DNA from: Desertimonas sp963786985
GTDB taxonomy: Bacteria > Actinomycetota > Acidimicrobiia > Acidimicrobiales > Ilumatobacteraceae
NCBI GenBank assembly: GCA_963786985.1
Contig: CAWBBL010000009.1
Span: 186,001 to 250,000, forward strand
Direction of reading: 5' to 3'
DNA length: 64,000 nt
Shown here: piece after piece, positions 15,944 through 24,349 of the stretch
Layout of the letters: every line of letters starts with the position of its first letter
Numbering within the stretch: position 1 is the first letter of the stretch
Position numbers and translations under genes: made by a program
Notes under the pieces: model-generated
Databases searched by the model: none
What the model saw: the letters and a program-made list of their open reading frames with translations, nothing else
What the model was told of the DNA's origin: nothing

Positions 15944-16876
15944 ATGCTCGTCATGCAGCGCCCCACGATCGAATCCGTCACCGAGGAGTCCGGCAACCGT
16001 CAGCGTTTCGCCATCGGACCCCTCGAGCCGGGCTTCGGCTATACCCTCGGCAATTCACTCCGTCGCACCCTGCTGTCGTCGATTCCCGGCGCCGCGATCA
16101 CGACGGTCCGCTTCGACGAAGCGTTGCACGAGTTCGACACGATCGCCGGGGTCGCCGAGGACGTCACCGACATCATCCTCAACCTCAAGGACGTCGTCGT
16201 CACGTCGGAGTCGCCGGACTCCGTCACGTGCCGCCTCGACGCCCGCGGCGCCGGTGAGGTGACCGCAGGGGACATCGAGGTGACAGCTGATGTCGAGGTG
16301 CTCAACAAGGACCTGGTCATCGCCCATCTCAGCGGCAAGGGCCGTCTCGCCATCGACCTCACCGTCGAGCAGGGCCGCGGCTATTCGTCCAGCGACCGCG
16401 ACACCGACAGCCGCACGATCGGTGTGATCCCGATCGACGCCATCTTCTCGCCCGTTCGTCGGGTCATGTTCGAGGTCGAGCCAACCCGTGTCGAGCAGTC
16501 GACGAACTACGACCGCCTCGTCCTCGACATCGAGACCGACGGCTCCGTCACTCCAGCCGACGCCCTGGCATCGGCCGGTGCCACGCTGCGCTCGCTCGCC
16601 GAACTGGTGTCGTCGCTCAGCGAGGATGCCCCTGGCCTCGAGCTCGGCGAGGTCGCCGACTCGACGTCCAGCTCGCCCGACCTCGATCTGCCGATCGAGG
16701 ATCTCGACCTCTCCGAGCGTCCGAGCAACTGCCTCAAGCGGGCCCAGATCAACACGGTCGGCGAACTGCTGCAGAAGACCGAGGACGACCTGTTGAACAT
16801 CACCAACTTCGGGCAGAAGAGCCTCGACGAGGTCAAGCAGAAGCTCGACGAGCGCGGCTTGTCGCTGCGCGGCTGA
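15944..16876 (+). CDS. rpoA: DNA-directed RNA polymerase alpha subunit
   Basis: 310 residues from ATG 15944 (MLVMQRPTIESVTEESGNRQ); ATG 15953 would also do. The N-terminal dimerisation domain has EPGFGYTLGNSLRRTLLSSI and the C-terminal domain, after an acidic serine-rich linker, has LSERPSNCLKRAQINTVGEL and FGQKSLDEVKQKL, the two HhH-like motifs that contact UP elements and activators. It follows rpsD, as in nearly all bacteria. Confidence 0.98.
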   Translation: MLVMQRPTIESVTEESGNRQRFAIGPLEPGFGYTLGNSLRRTLLSSIPGAAITTVRFDEALHEFDTIAGVAEDVTDIILNLKDVVVTSESPDSVTCRLDARGAGEVTAGDIEVTADVEVLNKDLVIAHLSGKGRLAIDLTVEQGRGYSSSDRDTDSRTIGVIPIDAIFSPVRRVMFEVEPTRVEQSTNYDRLVLDIETDGSVTPADALASAGATLRSLAELVSSLSEDAPGLELGEVADSTSSSPDLDLPIEDLDLSERPSNCLKRAQINTVGELLQKTEDDLLNITNFGQKSLDEVKQKLDERGLSLRG

Positions 16877-16891
16877 GATCGAGGTCGACCG

Positions 16892-17263
16892 ATGCCAACA
16901 CCACGAAAGTCCAAGCGCTTCGGCGGTGACGCCGCCCACCAGCGCCTGATGATGGCCAACCTCGCCGCCTCGTTGTTCGCCGCCGAGGCGATCGTCACCA
17001 CCGAGGCCAAGGCCAAGGCCCTGCGCCCTGTCGCTGAGCGGCTGATCACCAAGGCCAAGAAGGCCCAGGACGAGGGCAGTGCCGTGCGCGTCCACCAGCT
17101 GCGCCAGATCCAGGGCTTCCTCGGCGACCGGGAGATGACCCACAAACTGGTCAACGAGGTCGCCCCCCGCTATCTCGAGCGCAACGGTGGTTACACGCGA
17201 ATCCTCAAACTCGGCACGCGCCAGGGCGACCGCGCCGAGATGGCCAGGATCGAACTCGTCTGA
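16892..17263 (+). CDS. rplQ: 50S ribosomal protein L17 (bL17)
   Basis: 123 residues. KSKRFGGDAAHQRLMMANLA and EAIVTTEAKAKALRPVAERL mark bL17. The actinobacterial C-terminal extension that often follows is absent. It ends the ribosomal operon; a dispersed repeat lies between it and truA. Confidence 0.97.
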   Translation: MPTPRKSKRFGGDAAHQRLMMANLAASLFAAEAIVTTEAKAKALRPVAERLITKAKKAQDEGSAVRVHQLRQIQGFLGDREMTHKLVNEVAPRYLERNGGYTRILKLGTRQGDRAEMARIELV

Positions 17264-17286
17264 CGACAAGCGGCGGCGTGCTCAGA

Positions 17287-17349
17287 TGCGAGCGACTGAG
17301 GCGCTAGCCGAGCAGCGGCCACGAGCGGCCAGCGTGGCCCGGGAACGCA
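17287..17349. repeat. GGGAACGCA-type dispersed repeat, copy A
   Basis: From TGCGAGCGACTGAGGCGCTA to GGCCAGCGTGGCCCGGGAAC-GCA, ending on the base before the truA ATG. It contains the inverted repeat GGCCACG (17318-17324) and CGTGGCC (17333-17339). Related copies lie at 23106-23223 and 47346-47407. Confidence 0.75.
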
Positions 17350-18156
17350 ATGAACGTCAAGCTGGTCGTCGCCTATGACGGCGCTGGCTTTCACGGGTTC
17401 GCCGCCAACCGGTGGCGTTCCGACCGTTGCCGGAACGCTGACGGAGGCGATCTCCACGGTCGTCCGCCAGCCAGTGACGCTAACCGGTGCTGGGCGGACA
17501 GACGCGGGCGTCCACGCCTGGGGTCAGGTGATCTCGGTCGAGCTGCCCGACGGGACGGATCTCGACGACCTCGCCCGCCGGCTCAACAAGCTGTGCGCGC
17601 CGTCGATCGCCGTGCGCAGCGCCGAACTCGTCGCCGACGACTTCGACGCTCGCTTCTCGGCGCACTGGCGGCACTATCACTACGACATCTGGAACGCCCC
17701 GCACCCGAATCCGCTGATCGCCGCCCGTGCGTGGCACGTTGCCGCGCCGCTGGACGTCGACGCGATGGCGGCCGCCGCCCAGCACGTCGTCGGTGAGCAC
17801 GACTTCTCGTCGTTCTGCCGCCGGCCCAAGGTGGCCGACGACGAGGCTGCGCCGGCGACTGACACGTCGTGTCCTCGATGCTCACTGGAGCAACGTCTCC
17901 GTCGTCGTTCTTCGGAGCCAGTTGCACCGATTCGGTGCACGTCGCTCTGCAGAACGCGGCGGTGCTGCGCTTCGAGATCCGGGCCAACGCGTTCTGCCAC
18001 CAGATGGTCCGCTCGATCGTCGGCACGCTGGTCGACGTCGGCACCGGCAAACTGCGAGCCGCCGACCTCCCGGAGATCCTCGCCGCCCGCGACCGCCGGG
18101 CCGCCGGCCAGGTCGCACCGCCGCACGGCCTGACGCTGTGGGACGTCGGCTATTGA
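17350..18156 (+). pseudogene. truA: tRNA pseudouridine synthase A, disrupted
   Basis: TruA makes pseudouridine at tRNA positions 38-40. The parts are recognisable but lie in three frames: VVAYDGAGFHGFAAN (17350 on), then GTLTEAISTVVRQ through the catalytic GAGRTDAGVHAWGQV and FSAHWRHYHYDIWN, then LTRRVLDAHWSNV, then RANAFCHQMVRSIVGTLVDV to the stop. Three changes break it: an extra base at 17409/17410, an extra base at 17858, and a 49-bp palindromic element at 17907-17955. Removing all three gives one continuous TruA-like frame with the catalytic Asp intact. Either the gene is decaying or the two single-base changes are sequence errors; the 49-bp insertion cannot be explained as a base-call error. 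Confidence 0.88.
17907..17955. repeat. 49-bp palindromic element inserted in truA
   Basis: GTTCTTCGGAGC opens and GCTCTGCAGAAC closes the element, around a perfect inner stem TGCACCG-att-CGGTGCA. A second copy at 31902-31950 has the same length and matches at 36 of 49 positions. Deleting exactly these 49 bases joins GTC (17904-17906) to GCG (17956) and restores the TruA frame (...SNVSVV then AAVLRFEIRANAF). Confidence 0.85.
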
Positions 18157-18170
18157 CGGTCAACCAACCG

Positions 18171-18216
18171 CGTTCTGGGTGCCATCTCTGACGATTTCCG
18201 CAACGTGTGGCGCCCC
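18171..18216. terminator. hairpin between truA and the convergent helicase gene
   Basis: GGGTGCCA (18177-18184) can pair with TGGCGCCC (18208-18215), one G-U pair, across a 23-base loop. It lies between two convergent genes (stops at 18156 and 18224) and may end transcription from both sides. There is no U-run. Confidence 0.35.
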
Positions 18217-18223
18217 GATGCAA

Positions 18224-19949
18224 TCATCGGTCAGTCGCGGCGCGGTGGGCGACCGGGTGTCGCCGAGCGCTGTCGGGCCGCTCGACGAAGCGCCGCGCTC
18301 CGACGGTCTTGCCGCGCACGACCGCGTTGGACATCGCCGACACCACTCGCTCGACGGACGAGACCGGTACTCCAACGATCGACGAATTCTCGTTGATCCG
18401 GATCGGACCGATGTCGGCGCCGGTCAACCCGGCCTCGTTGGCAATCGCCCCGACGAGGTCGGCCGGCCTGACGCCGGCGCGGCGGCCAAGGCTGATCTGC
18501 ACGAACCCGGTGGCTTCGCTGCCGCGCGGGCGTTGTCCCCCGGGACGTCGCTCCTGTCGCGAGTCGTGCTCGCGCCGACCCTCGCGCGGCTTGGCCTGAC
18601 GATCGGCGGCCGTCGGGATCTCCGGCTCGTCGGCCGTCGCCCCGCTGGCCTCGTGGACGAGCTTGAGTGCGGCGAGGGCGATCGAGCGCAGATCGCCATC
18701 GTTCGCCAACGACTCGAGCAGCTCGCCGTAGTCGTCGAGGTTGTCGGCTTCCAGCGCCTCGCGCACGGTGCCGGCGGTCAGGTCGGCCTGCCGCGCCCGC
18801 AGTTCGGCGACGCTCGGCACCGGTTCGATGGCAATGCGTTGCTTCGTTGCCTTCTCGATGTTGTCGAGCAAGCGCCGCTCTCGCGGCTCGGCCAACGTGA
18901 TCGCCACGCCCTCGCGCCCGGCGCGTCCGACGCGGCCGATGCGGTGCACGTAGCTGTCCGGTGCCGACGGCACGTCGAAGTTGACGACATGGGTCAGCAG
19001 GTCGACGTCGAGGCCGCGAGCTGCCACATCGGTGGCGATCAACAACTCGGCCGTGCCGTCGCGCAAACGCCCCATCGACGCGATCACGTTGGGCCTGGTC
19101 CATCCCGCCGTGCAACGCTTCGGCCCGGTAGCCGCGGCCGTTCATCGTCTCGGTCAGCATGTCGACCTCGGTGCGTGTGCGGCAGAACACAAGGGCGGCC
19201 TCCGGCGTCTCGATGTCGAGGATCCGACCGAGAGCGGCGGCCTTGTGGGCGCGCTGGACGATGTACGCCCGTTGCGTGATCAACGCCGGGCGGTCGGTGC
19301 TGGTCGTTCCGCCCACCGTGATGCGTACCGGGTCGGTCAGGAAACGCCTGGCGATGCCGGCGATACGTGGCGGCATCGTGGCCGAGAACAGCACGGTCTG
19401 GCGCTCGGTCGGCAGGTCACCGAGGATCGACTCGATGTCCTCGGCGAAGCCCATGTCGAGCATCTCGTCGGCCTCGTCGAGGACCACGGTGCGAATGCCG
19501 GCCACGTCGAGCGACCGGCGACCGAGGTGGTCGATGACCCGCCCGGGGGTACCGACGACCACGTGGACGCCGCGTTCGAGCGACTGCAGCTGACGGTAGA
19601 TCGGCTGCCCGCCGTACACCGGGACGACCTTGACCCCGAGCCGGCGCCCGTACTTGAAGATCGCCTCGGACACCTGCATCGCCAGCTCGCGTGTCGGGAC
19701 GAGCACGAGGGCGGAAGCCAACGGTCGCCGGCGGTCGATCTCCAGCGAGTGCAGCAAGGGCAGGGCGAAGGCGGCGGTCTTGCCCGTACCGGTCGCCGCC
19801 TGACCGACGAGGTCGCGACCTTCGATGAGGTGCGGAATCGTTTCGCGCTGCACCGGCGTCGGCTCCTCGTAGCCGAGCTCGGTCAGGGCATCGAGCAGTT
19901 CAGCGCGTAGACCGAGGGCGGCAAAGCCGTCGCTGGCGTCGTCACTCAC
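18224..19949 (-). pseudogene. DEAD-box RNA helicase (DeaD/CsdA-like), frameshifted
   Basis: Starts at 19949, MSDDASDGFAALGLRAELLD. The first frame holds motif I (AATGTGKTAAF), Ia (PTRELAMQV), Ib (TPGRVIDHL), II (VLDEADEMLDMGF) and III (SATMPP), up to GGMDQAQRDRV. One extra base at 19076 then breaks the frame; the second frame continues with MGRLRDGTAELLIATDVAAR, HRIGRVGRAGREG, a long arginine-rich linker, and a C-terminal DbpA RNA-binding domain (GVRPADLVGAIANEAGL and ENSSIVGVPVSSVERVV). Net length is 3n+1. Such helicases remodel RNA in ribosome assembly and cold adaptation. It is either a recent frameshift or a sequence error; all motifs are otherwise intact. Confidence 0.88.
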
Positions 19950-21012
19950 CGGTGCTGCTTATCACGGAGCCGGCCGTCGCCGGTTCGACGGCGTAGTGGC
20001 AGGCAGCCTGGTGGCTGCCGTCGACGGTGAGGAGCGTGGGCGGCACGTCGTGGCACAGCTCCTCGCGGACCTCCGGGCAGCGCGGGTGGAAGCGGCAGCC
20101 GGACGGCGGGTTGGCAGGTGACGGGACGTCGCCGGTGAGGATGATCCGCTTGCGCTGGTCCCGGCCGACGGGGTCGGGCACCGGCACCGACGACAGCAGT
20201 GCCTTGGTATACGGATGGGCGGGGACGTGGAAGACGTCGTCGCGCGTGCCGACCTCGACGATCTGACCGAGATACATCACGGCGACGCGATCGCAGAGGT
20301 GCTCGACGACGGCGAGGTCGTGGGAGACGAACAGGATCGTGAAGCCGAGGCGCTGCTGCAGGTCGCGCAGCAGGTTGAGGATCTGCGAGCGGATCGAGAC
20401 GTCGAGCGCCGACACGGGCTCGTCGGCGACGAGGAACCGCGGCTCGACGGCGAGAGCCCTGGCGATCCCGATGCGCTGACGCTGGCCACCGCTGAACTCG
20501 TGGGGGAAGCGCTGGGCCAGCCGGGGATCGAGGCCGACGAGATCGAGGACCTCGGCAACGCGCTGCTTGCGCTGGCGCTTGGCGACGCCGTGGGCGCGCA
20601 GTCCTTCGGCGATCGAGTCGCCGACCGTGGCCCGCGAGTCGAGCGATGAATAGGGGTCTTGGAACACGACCTGGATGTTCTTGCGGAGCGCCTGCAGCTC
20701 GTTGCGCGACGCAGTCAGCAGGTCCTTCCCATCGAACAGCAGCGACCCTTCGTCGGGGTCGAGCAGCCGCAGCAGGATGCGCGAGAGCGTCGTCTTGCCA
20801 CAGCCAGATTCGCCCACGAGGCCGAGCACCTCGCCGTCGAAGATGTCGAGGTCGACACCTTCGACGGCCCGTACGCCGCCTTGGACGCGCCCGAGCGTCC
20901 CGCCGCGCAGGGGGAACGTCTTGACGATCCCGCGGGCCTCGACCAGCGCCCTACCTGGAAGTCCCGACAAATCGCGCTCACTTCGGCCCTTCTGGTCGGG
21001 ACTTCCCGTCAC
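19942..21012 (-). CDS. dipeptide/oligopeptide ABC transporter ATPase (DppF/OppF type)
   Basis: 356 residues from a GTG at 21012 that overlaps the DppD-like stop (GTGA). Walker A GESGCGKTTLS near residue 60, Q-loop VVFQDPYSSLDSR, signature FSGGQRQRIGIARAL, Walker B FLVADEPVSALD, then the oligopeptide-transporter C-terminal domain with the cysteine-rich PPSGCRFHPRCPEV. That segment in DppD/DppF relatives carries Fe-S or structural cysteines. The last gene of the importer operon; its 3' end overlaps the helicase start by 8 bp. Confidence 0.93.
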   Translation of the reverse strand: MTGSPDQKGRSERDLSGLPGRALVEARGIVKTFPLRGGTLGRVQGGVRAVEGVDLDIFDGEVLGLVGESGCGKTTLSRILLRLLDPDEGSLLFDGKDLLTASRNELQALRKNIQVVFQDPYSSLDSRATVGDSIAEGLRAHGVAKRQRKQRVAEVLDLVGLDPRLAQRFPHEFSGGQRQRIGIARALAVEPRFLVADEPVSALDVSIRSQILNLLRDLQQRLGFTILFVSHDLAVVEHLCDRVAVMYLGQIVEVGTRDDVFHVPAHPYTKALLSSVPVPDPVGRDQRKRIILTGDVPSPANPPSGCRFHPRCPEVREELCHDVPPTLLTVDGSHQAACHYAVEPATAGSVISSTGE

Positions 21013-22115
21013 GATCGACCTCCGACCGTGACCGCGACCTCCTCGACGGTCGCGTCGCTGTGCAGGAAGCAACGGACGTGGGTGTGGTCGTCGAGCTCGA
21101 CGAGGGCCGGCGTGGCCTGGGTGCAGCGCGCCATCCGTTCCGGGCAACGGTCGGCGAAGCGGCATCCCGGTGGCGGGTCGACCAGCGTCGGGACCCGCCC
21201 GGGGATCACGGTCAGCTGCTCGTGACGGACACCGATGACCGGGACAGAACCGAGCAGCCCCCGTGTGTACGGGTGCTTGGGGTCAGCGAACAGCGATTCG
21301 ACTGGTGCTTCCTCGACGATCTGGCCGCCGTACATCACGGCGACGCGGTGGGCCATCTCGGCGACGACGCCGAGGTCGTGGGTGATCAGCACGACGCTGG
21401 TCCCGCGCTCGGCTTGGAGGGCGCGCATCAGGTCGAGGATCTGGGCCTGGATCGTGACGTCGAGGGCGGTGGTCGGCTCGTCGGCGATGAGCAGCTCGGG
21501 CTCGGCGGCGAGGGCCATGGCGATCATCACCCGCTGCGCCTGACCGCCCGAGAGCTGGTGCGGATATGACTTGGCGCGCCGTTTGGCGTCGGGGATACCG
21601 ACCGTGTGCAGCATCTCGACGGCCTTCTCGAGGCCGGCCGCACGGCGCGCGTTGCGATGGATCTCGTAGACCTCGCTGATCTGGTCGCCGGCCGTGAAAC
21701 ATGGGTGCAAGCTGGCGTTGGGCTGCTGGAAGACCATCGAGATCCGATCGCCGCGCAGCGAGCGCATGGCCGTGCGCGGCAGGGCGAGCACGTCGATGCC
21801 GTCGAACGTCACCGTGCCCGAGACGATCCGACCGGGCTTGTCGACGAGACGCATCACGGACAGCATCGTGACGCTCTTGCCGCTCCCCGACTCGCCGACG
21901 AGTCCGAGCACCTCGCCCTTGCGGACGGTGAGGTCGACGCCGTCGACGGCATGGACCTCTCCGGCACGGGTGTGGAACCAGGTGCGCAGGTCGCTGACCT
22001 CGAGCAGTGGGGGCGCGGACTCCGGTGGCGCTTCGCTCACCGTGGCCATCACCTCGGCAGCCGGGCCGAGCGCGTCGTCCTCGACGCCGGCGTGGTGCTC
22101 GATGTGCTCGCTCAT
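21009..22115 (-). CDS. dipeptide/oligopeptide ABC transporter ATPase (DppD/OppD type)
   Basis: 368 residues, MSEHIEHHAGVEDDAL. After about 38 acidic residues the ATPase starts: Walker A GESGSGKSVTML, Q-loop MVFQQPNASLHP, signature LSGGQAQRVMIAMAL, Walker B LLIADEPTTALD, and the C-terminal PPPGCRFADRCPERMARC. It would pair with the neighbouring DppF-like ATPase to drive the two permeases. ATGA overlap with the permease upstream. Confidence 0.93.
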   Translation of the reverse strand: MSEHIEHHAGVEDDALGPAAEVMATVSEAPPESAPPLLEVSDLRTWFHTRAGEVHAVDGVDLTVRKGEVLGLVGESGSGKSVTMLSVMRLVDKPGRIVSGTVTFDGIDVLALPRTAMRSLRGDRISMVFQQPNASLHPCFTAGDQISEVYEIHRNARRAAGLEKAVEMLHTVGIPDAKRRAKSYPHQLSGGQAQRVMIAMALAAEPELLIADEPTTALDVTIQAQILDLMRALQAERGTSVVLITHDLGVVAEMAHRVAVMYGGQIVEEAPVESLFADPKHPYTRGLLGSVPVIGVRHEQLTVIPGRVPTLVDPPPGCRFADRCPERMARCTQATPALVELDDHTHVRCFLHSDATVEEVAVTVGGRS

Positions 22116-23089
22116 CGCCGCGTGCTTCGCGGGTCGAGGGCATCGCGGAGGGCATCGCCGAGGAGGTTGAACGCCAGCACGTTGAGGAAGATGAACAGCC
22201 CAGGCCAGAACACGAGATGCGGCGAGTTGAAGATGTTGCGATACGCCGCCGAGATCATCGTGCCCCACTCGGCATCGGGTGGCTGCACACCGAGACCGAG
22301 GAATCCGAGGGCGGCGATCTCCAAGACGGCGGTGGCGAAGCCGAGGGTCCCCTGGACGATCAGCGGCGTCAGCGTGTTGGGGAACACGCGGTGCGACAAC
22401 AGGCGTCCACTGCGCACGCCAAGCGCGCGGTCGGCGGTGATGAAGTCCTGCTCGCGCACCGACAGCACCTGGCCGCGGACCACCCGGGCGTAGGCCGGCA
22501 CACTGACGATGGCGATCGCCAGGACGCTGTTGATCAGCCCGCGGCCCAGCACGGTGACGATGAGGATCGCCAGCAACAGCGACGGGAACGAGAGCAGAAC
22601 GTCCATGCAACGCATCAACACGTTGTCGAGTCGCCCGCCGAAGAACCCGGCGACGAGACCGATGATCGTGCCGACGACCACAGCGAGGACGACCGCGGCG
22701 GCCCCGGCGAGCAGCGAGATCCGCGCCCCAAAGACGAGGCGGCTGAACTCGTCACGGCCGTTCTCGTCGAGCCCCATCAAGTGCTGGACCTCCGACTCGT
22801 CGCAGCCCAGCACGTGCACGCACGGCCGCTCCAACCTGACTTCGTTGGTGGCCGAGTCGAGGAGCACTTCGTCGGGTCCGAAGGGAGCGATCAGCGGAGC
22901 GAACACGGCCATGGCGATGATCAGCGTGGCGACCACGAGGCCGATGCGTCCCGACCACGAGTGGAGGATCTGCCTGAAGACGTCGCGCCACCTGCTCGGC
23001 GACGGAACCGGCACGTGCGGGTGGTCGGACCCCGGCGCTGGAGCGGCGAGTTCGGCCGTCCCGGCGATGATGTCGAGGTCAGAAGTCAT
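22112..23089 (-). CDS. dipeptide/oligopeptide ABC transporter permease (DppC/OppC type)
   Basis: 325 residues from ATG 23089. An N-terminal segment (HVPVPSPSRWRDVFRQIL) precedes the first membrane helix, then a DppC-type permease with five or six helices and the EAA loop region with ADRALGVRSGRLLSHRVFPN. An in-frame ATG at 23233 overlaps the DppB stop as in other junctions of this operon, but would add 48 residues that are a translation of the dispersed repeat; I prefer 23089 because the added sequence is arginine/proline-rich repeat DNA. Confidence 0.9.
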   Translation of the reverse strand: MTSDLDIIAGTAELAAPAPGSDHPHVPVPSPSRWRDVFRQILHSWSGRIGLVVATLIIAMAVFAPLIAPFGPDEVLLDSATNEVRLERPCVHVLGCDESEVQHLMGLDENGRDEFSRLVFGARISLLAGAAAVVLAVVVGTIIGLVAGFFGGRLDNVLMRCMDVLLSFPSLLLAILIVTVLGRGLINSVLAIAIVSVPAYARVVRGQVLSVREQDFITADRALGVRSGRLLSHRVFPNTLTPLIVQGTLGFATAVLEIAALGFLGLGVQPPDAEWGTMISAAYRNIFNSPHLVFWPGLFIFLNVLAFNLLGDALRDALDPRSTRR

Positions 23090-23105
23090 GGTGAATCCCG
23101 AGGAC

Positions 23106-23223
23106 GCGAGCGACCGAGCGCCCCGTGCTCGCTGCGAGCGACCGAGCGCCAGCGAGGGAGCGTTCTCCAACGGCCTGCGTGGCCGGGGAACGCAAGGACG
23201 GCCTGCGTGGCCGGGGAACGCAA
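23106..23223. repeat. GGGAACGCA-type dispersed repeat, copy B (with internal duplication)
   Basis: GCGAGCGACCGAGCG occurs at 23106 and again at 23134. The 3' block GGCCTGCGTGGCCGGGGAAC-GCAA occurs twice without change (23172-23195, 23200-23223), a 28-bp period. It fills the gap between the DppB-like stop (23230) and the DppC-like start (23089). Confidence 0.8.
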
Positions 23224-23229
23224 CGAGCG

Positions 23230-24291
23230 TCATGAGACCCGAACCCGGGGATCGAAGACGGTGTACAACAGGTCGGTGAGCAGGTTGACGAACACGAAGG
23301 AGATCCCGACGATCAGGGCAAAGCCCTGCACGACGGCGTAGTCGCGCGCCGTGATCGCATCGGCCAGCGTCTTGCCGACGCCGGTGAGCGAGAAGATCGT
23401 TTCGGTGAGGATCGCCCCGCCGAACAGCGCACCGAGAGAGAGTCCGACGACGGTGACGACGGGAAGCAAGGCGCTGCGCAGGGCATGACTGCGAACGACC
23501 TTGAGCTCTCCGAAGCCCTTTGCGCGGGCTGTCCGCACATAGTCCTGGCCGAGCACGTCAAGCAAGCTCGACCGGGTCATCCTGGCAATGATCGCCAACG
23601 GGATCGTGCCGACGGCGATCGCCGGGAGGATCAGATGCTGGGTCGCGTCGACGACCAGCCCCCAGTTCCACTGCAGCAGCCCGTTGAGAACCTCGAAGTT
23701 GGAGATGAACTGGAGCACGCCGTTGCCACTCCATCCCCACTGCTCGTAGAACGGCGTGGCGACGAGGCCGGGAGAGAGACGTCCCGAGGGTGGCAGGGCG
23801 AAGAACGTGTCCTTGAGCGTCACGGCGAAGAGGTACTGCAGCACGAGGCCGAGCACGAAGATCGGCATCGACACGCCGGCGTTGGCCACCACCATCGTGC
23901 CGACATCGGCCGCCGAGTTGCGCTTGTAGGCGGCGATCACTCCGAGTGGGATGCCGACGATGATGGCGAACGTCAACGCGACGAAGGACAGCTCGATCGT
24001 CGTCGGTAGGCGCTCGACGAGGATCTCGGCTACCGAACGACTCTGCGAGACGGACTCGCCGAGATCACCCTGGAGGAGGTTGCCGAGGTACTTGCCGAAC
24101 TGCACCCAGATCGGCTGGTCGAGTCCCTCGCGCTGGTTGTACGCATCGCAGACCGCTTCGGTCGCTCGTTCGCCGAGCGCCGCGATGCACGGGTCGCCGG
24201 GGATCACCCTGGCGAGGATGAACACGGCAAGGACGATGCCGAACAGGACGGGGATCGATGAGACCAGACGGTGAAGGACGAATCGGGTCAT
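23230..24291 (-). CDS. dipeptide/oligopeptide ABC transporter permease (DppB/OppB type)
   Basis: 353 residues, MTRFVLHRLVSSIPVLFGIV, the classical DppB N-terminus with the first helix. The periplasmic GDPCIAALGERA loop carries two cysteines (CIAALGERATEAVC). The EAA loop (GQDYVRTARAKGFGELKVV) is intact, and the end DLLYTVFDPRVRVS is typical. It lies behind the binding-protein gene, separated by a strong hairpin. Confidence 0.94.
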   Translation of the reverse strand: MTRFVLHRLVSSIPVLFGIVLAVFILARVIPGDPCIAALGERATEAVCDAYNQREGLDQPIWVQFGKYLGNLLQGDLGESVSQSRSVAEILVERLPTTIELSFVALTFAIIVGIPLGVIAAYKRNSAADVGTMVVANAGVSMPIFVLGLVLQYLFAVTLKDTFFALPPSGRLSPGLVATPFYEQWGWSGNGVLQFISNFEVLNGLLQWNWGLVVDATQHLILPAIAVGTIPLAIIARMTRSSLLDVLGQDYVRTARAKGFGELKVVRSHALRSALLPVVTVVGLSLGALFGGAILTETIFSLTGVGKTLADAITARDYAVVQGFALIVGISFVFVNLLTDLLYTVFDPRVRVS

Positions 24292-24299
24292 GGAACGAA

Positions 24300-24329
24300 G
24301 TCGGGGGCGGGCCGTGGCCCGCCCCCGAC
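24300..24329 (-). terminator. strong hairpin between binding-protein and permease genes
   Basis: GTCGGGGGCGGGCC (24300-24313) and GGCCCGCCCCCGAC (24316-24329) are a perfect 14-bp inverted repeat. Placed 20 bp after the binding-protein stop, it probably stabilises or partly terminates the transcript so that more binding protein than permease is made. No clear U-run follows on the minus strand. Confidence 0.65.
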
Positions 24330-24349
24330 GCTCGATGTAGTGAGCTTGT

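Noticed and set aside
17858..17858. Truncated but functional TruA from the middle frame alone
   Set aside because: It would lack the N-terminal strand and the C-terminal RANAFCHQMVRS segment needed for the fold and active site.
19076..19076. Programmed +1 frameshift in the helicase and truA genes
   Set aside because: The six shift sites share no slippery motif, stop codon context or stimulatory structure.
18179..19279. 366-codon plus-strand frame opposite the helicase gene
   Set aside because: Antisense to clear helicase motifs; no recognisable domain or start signal.
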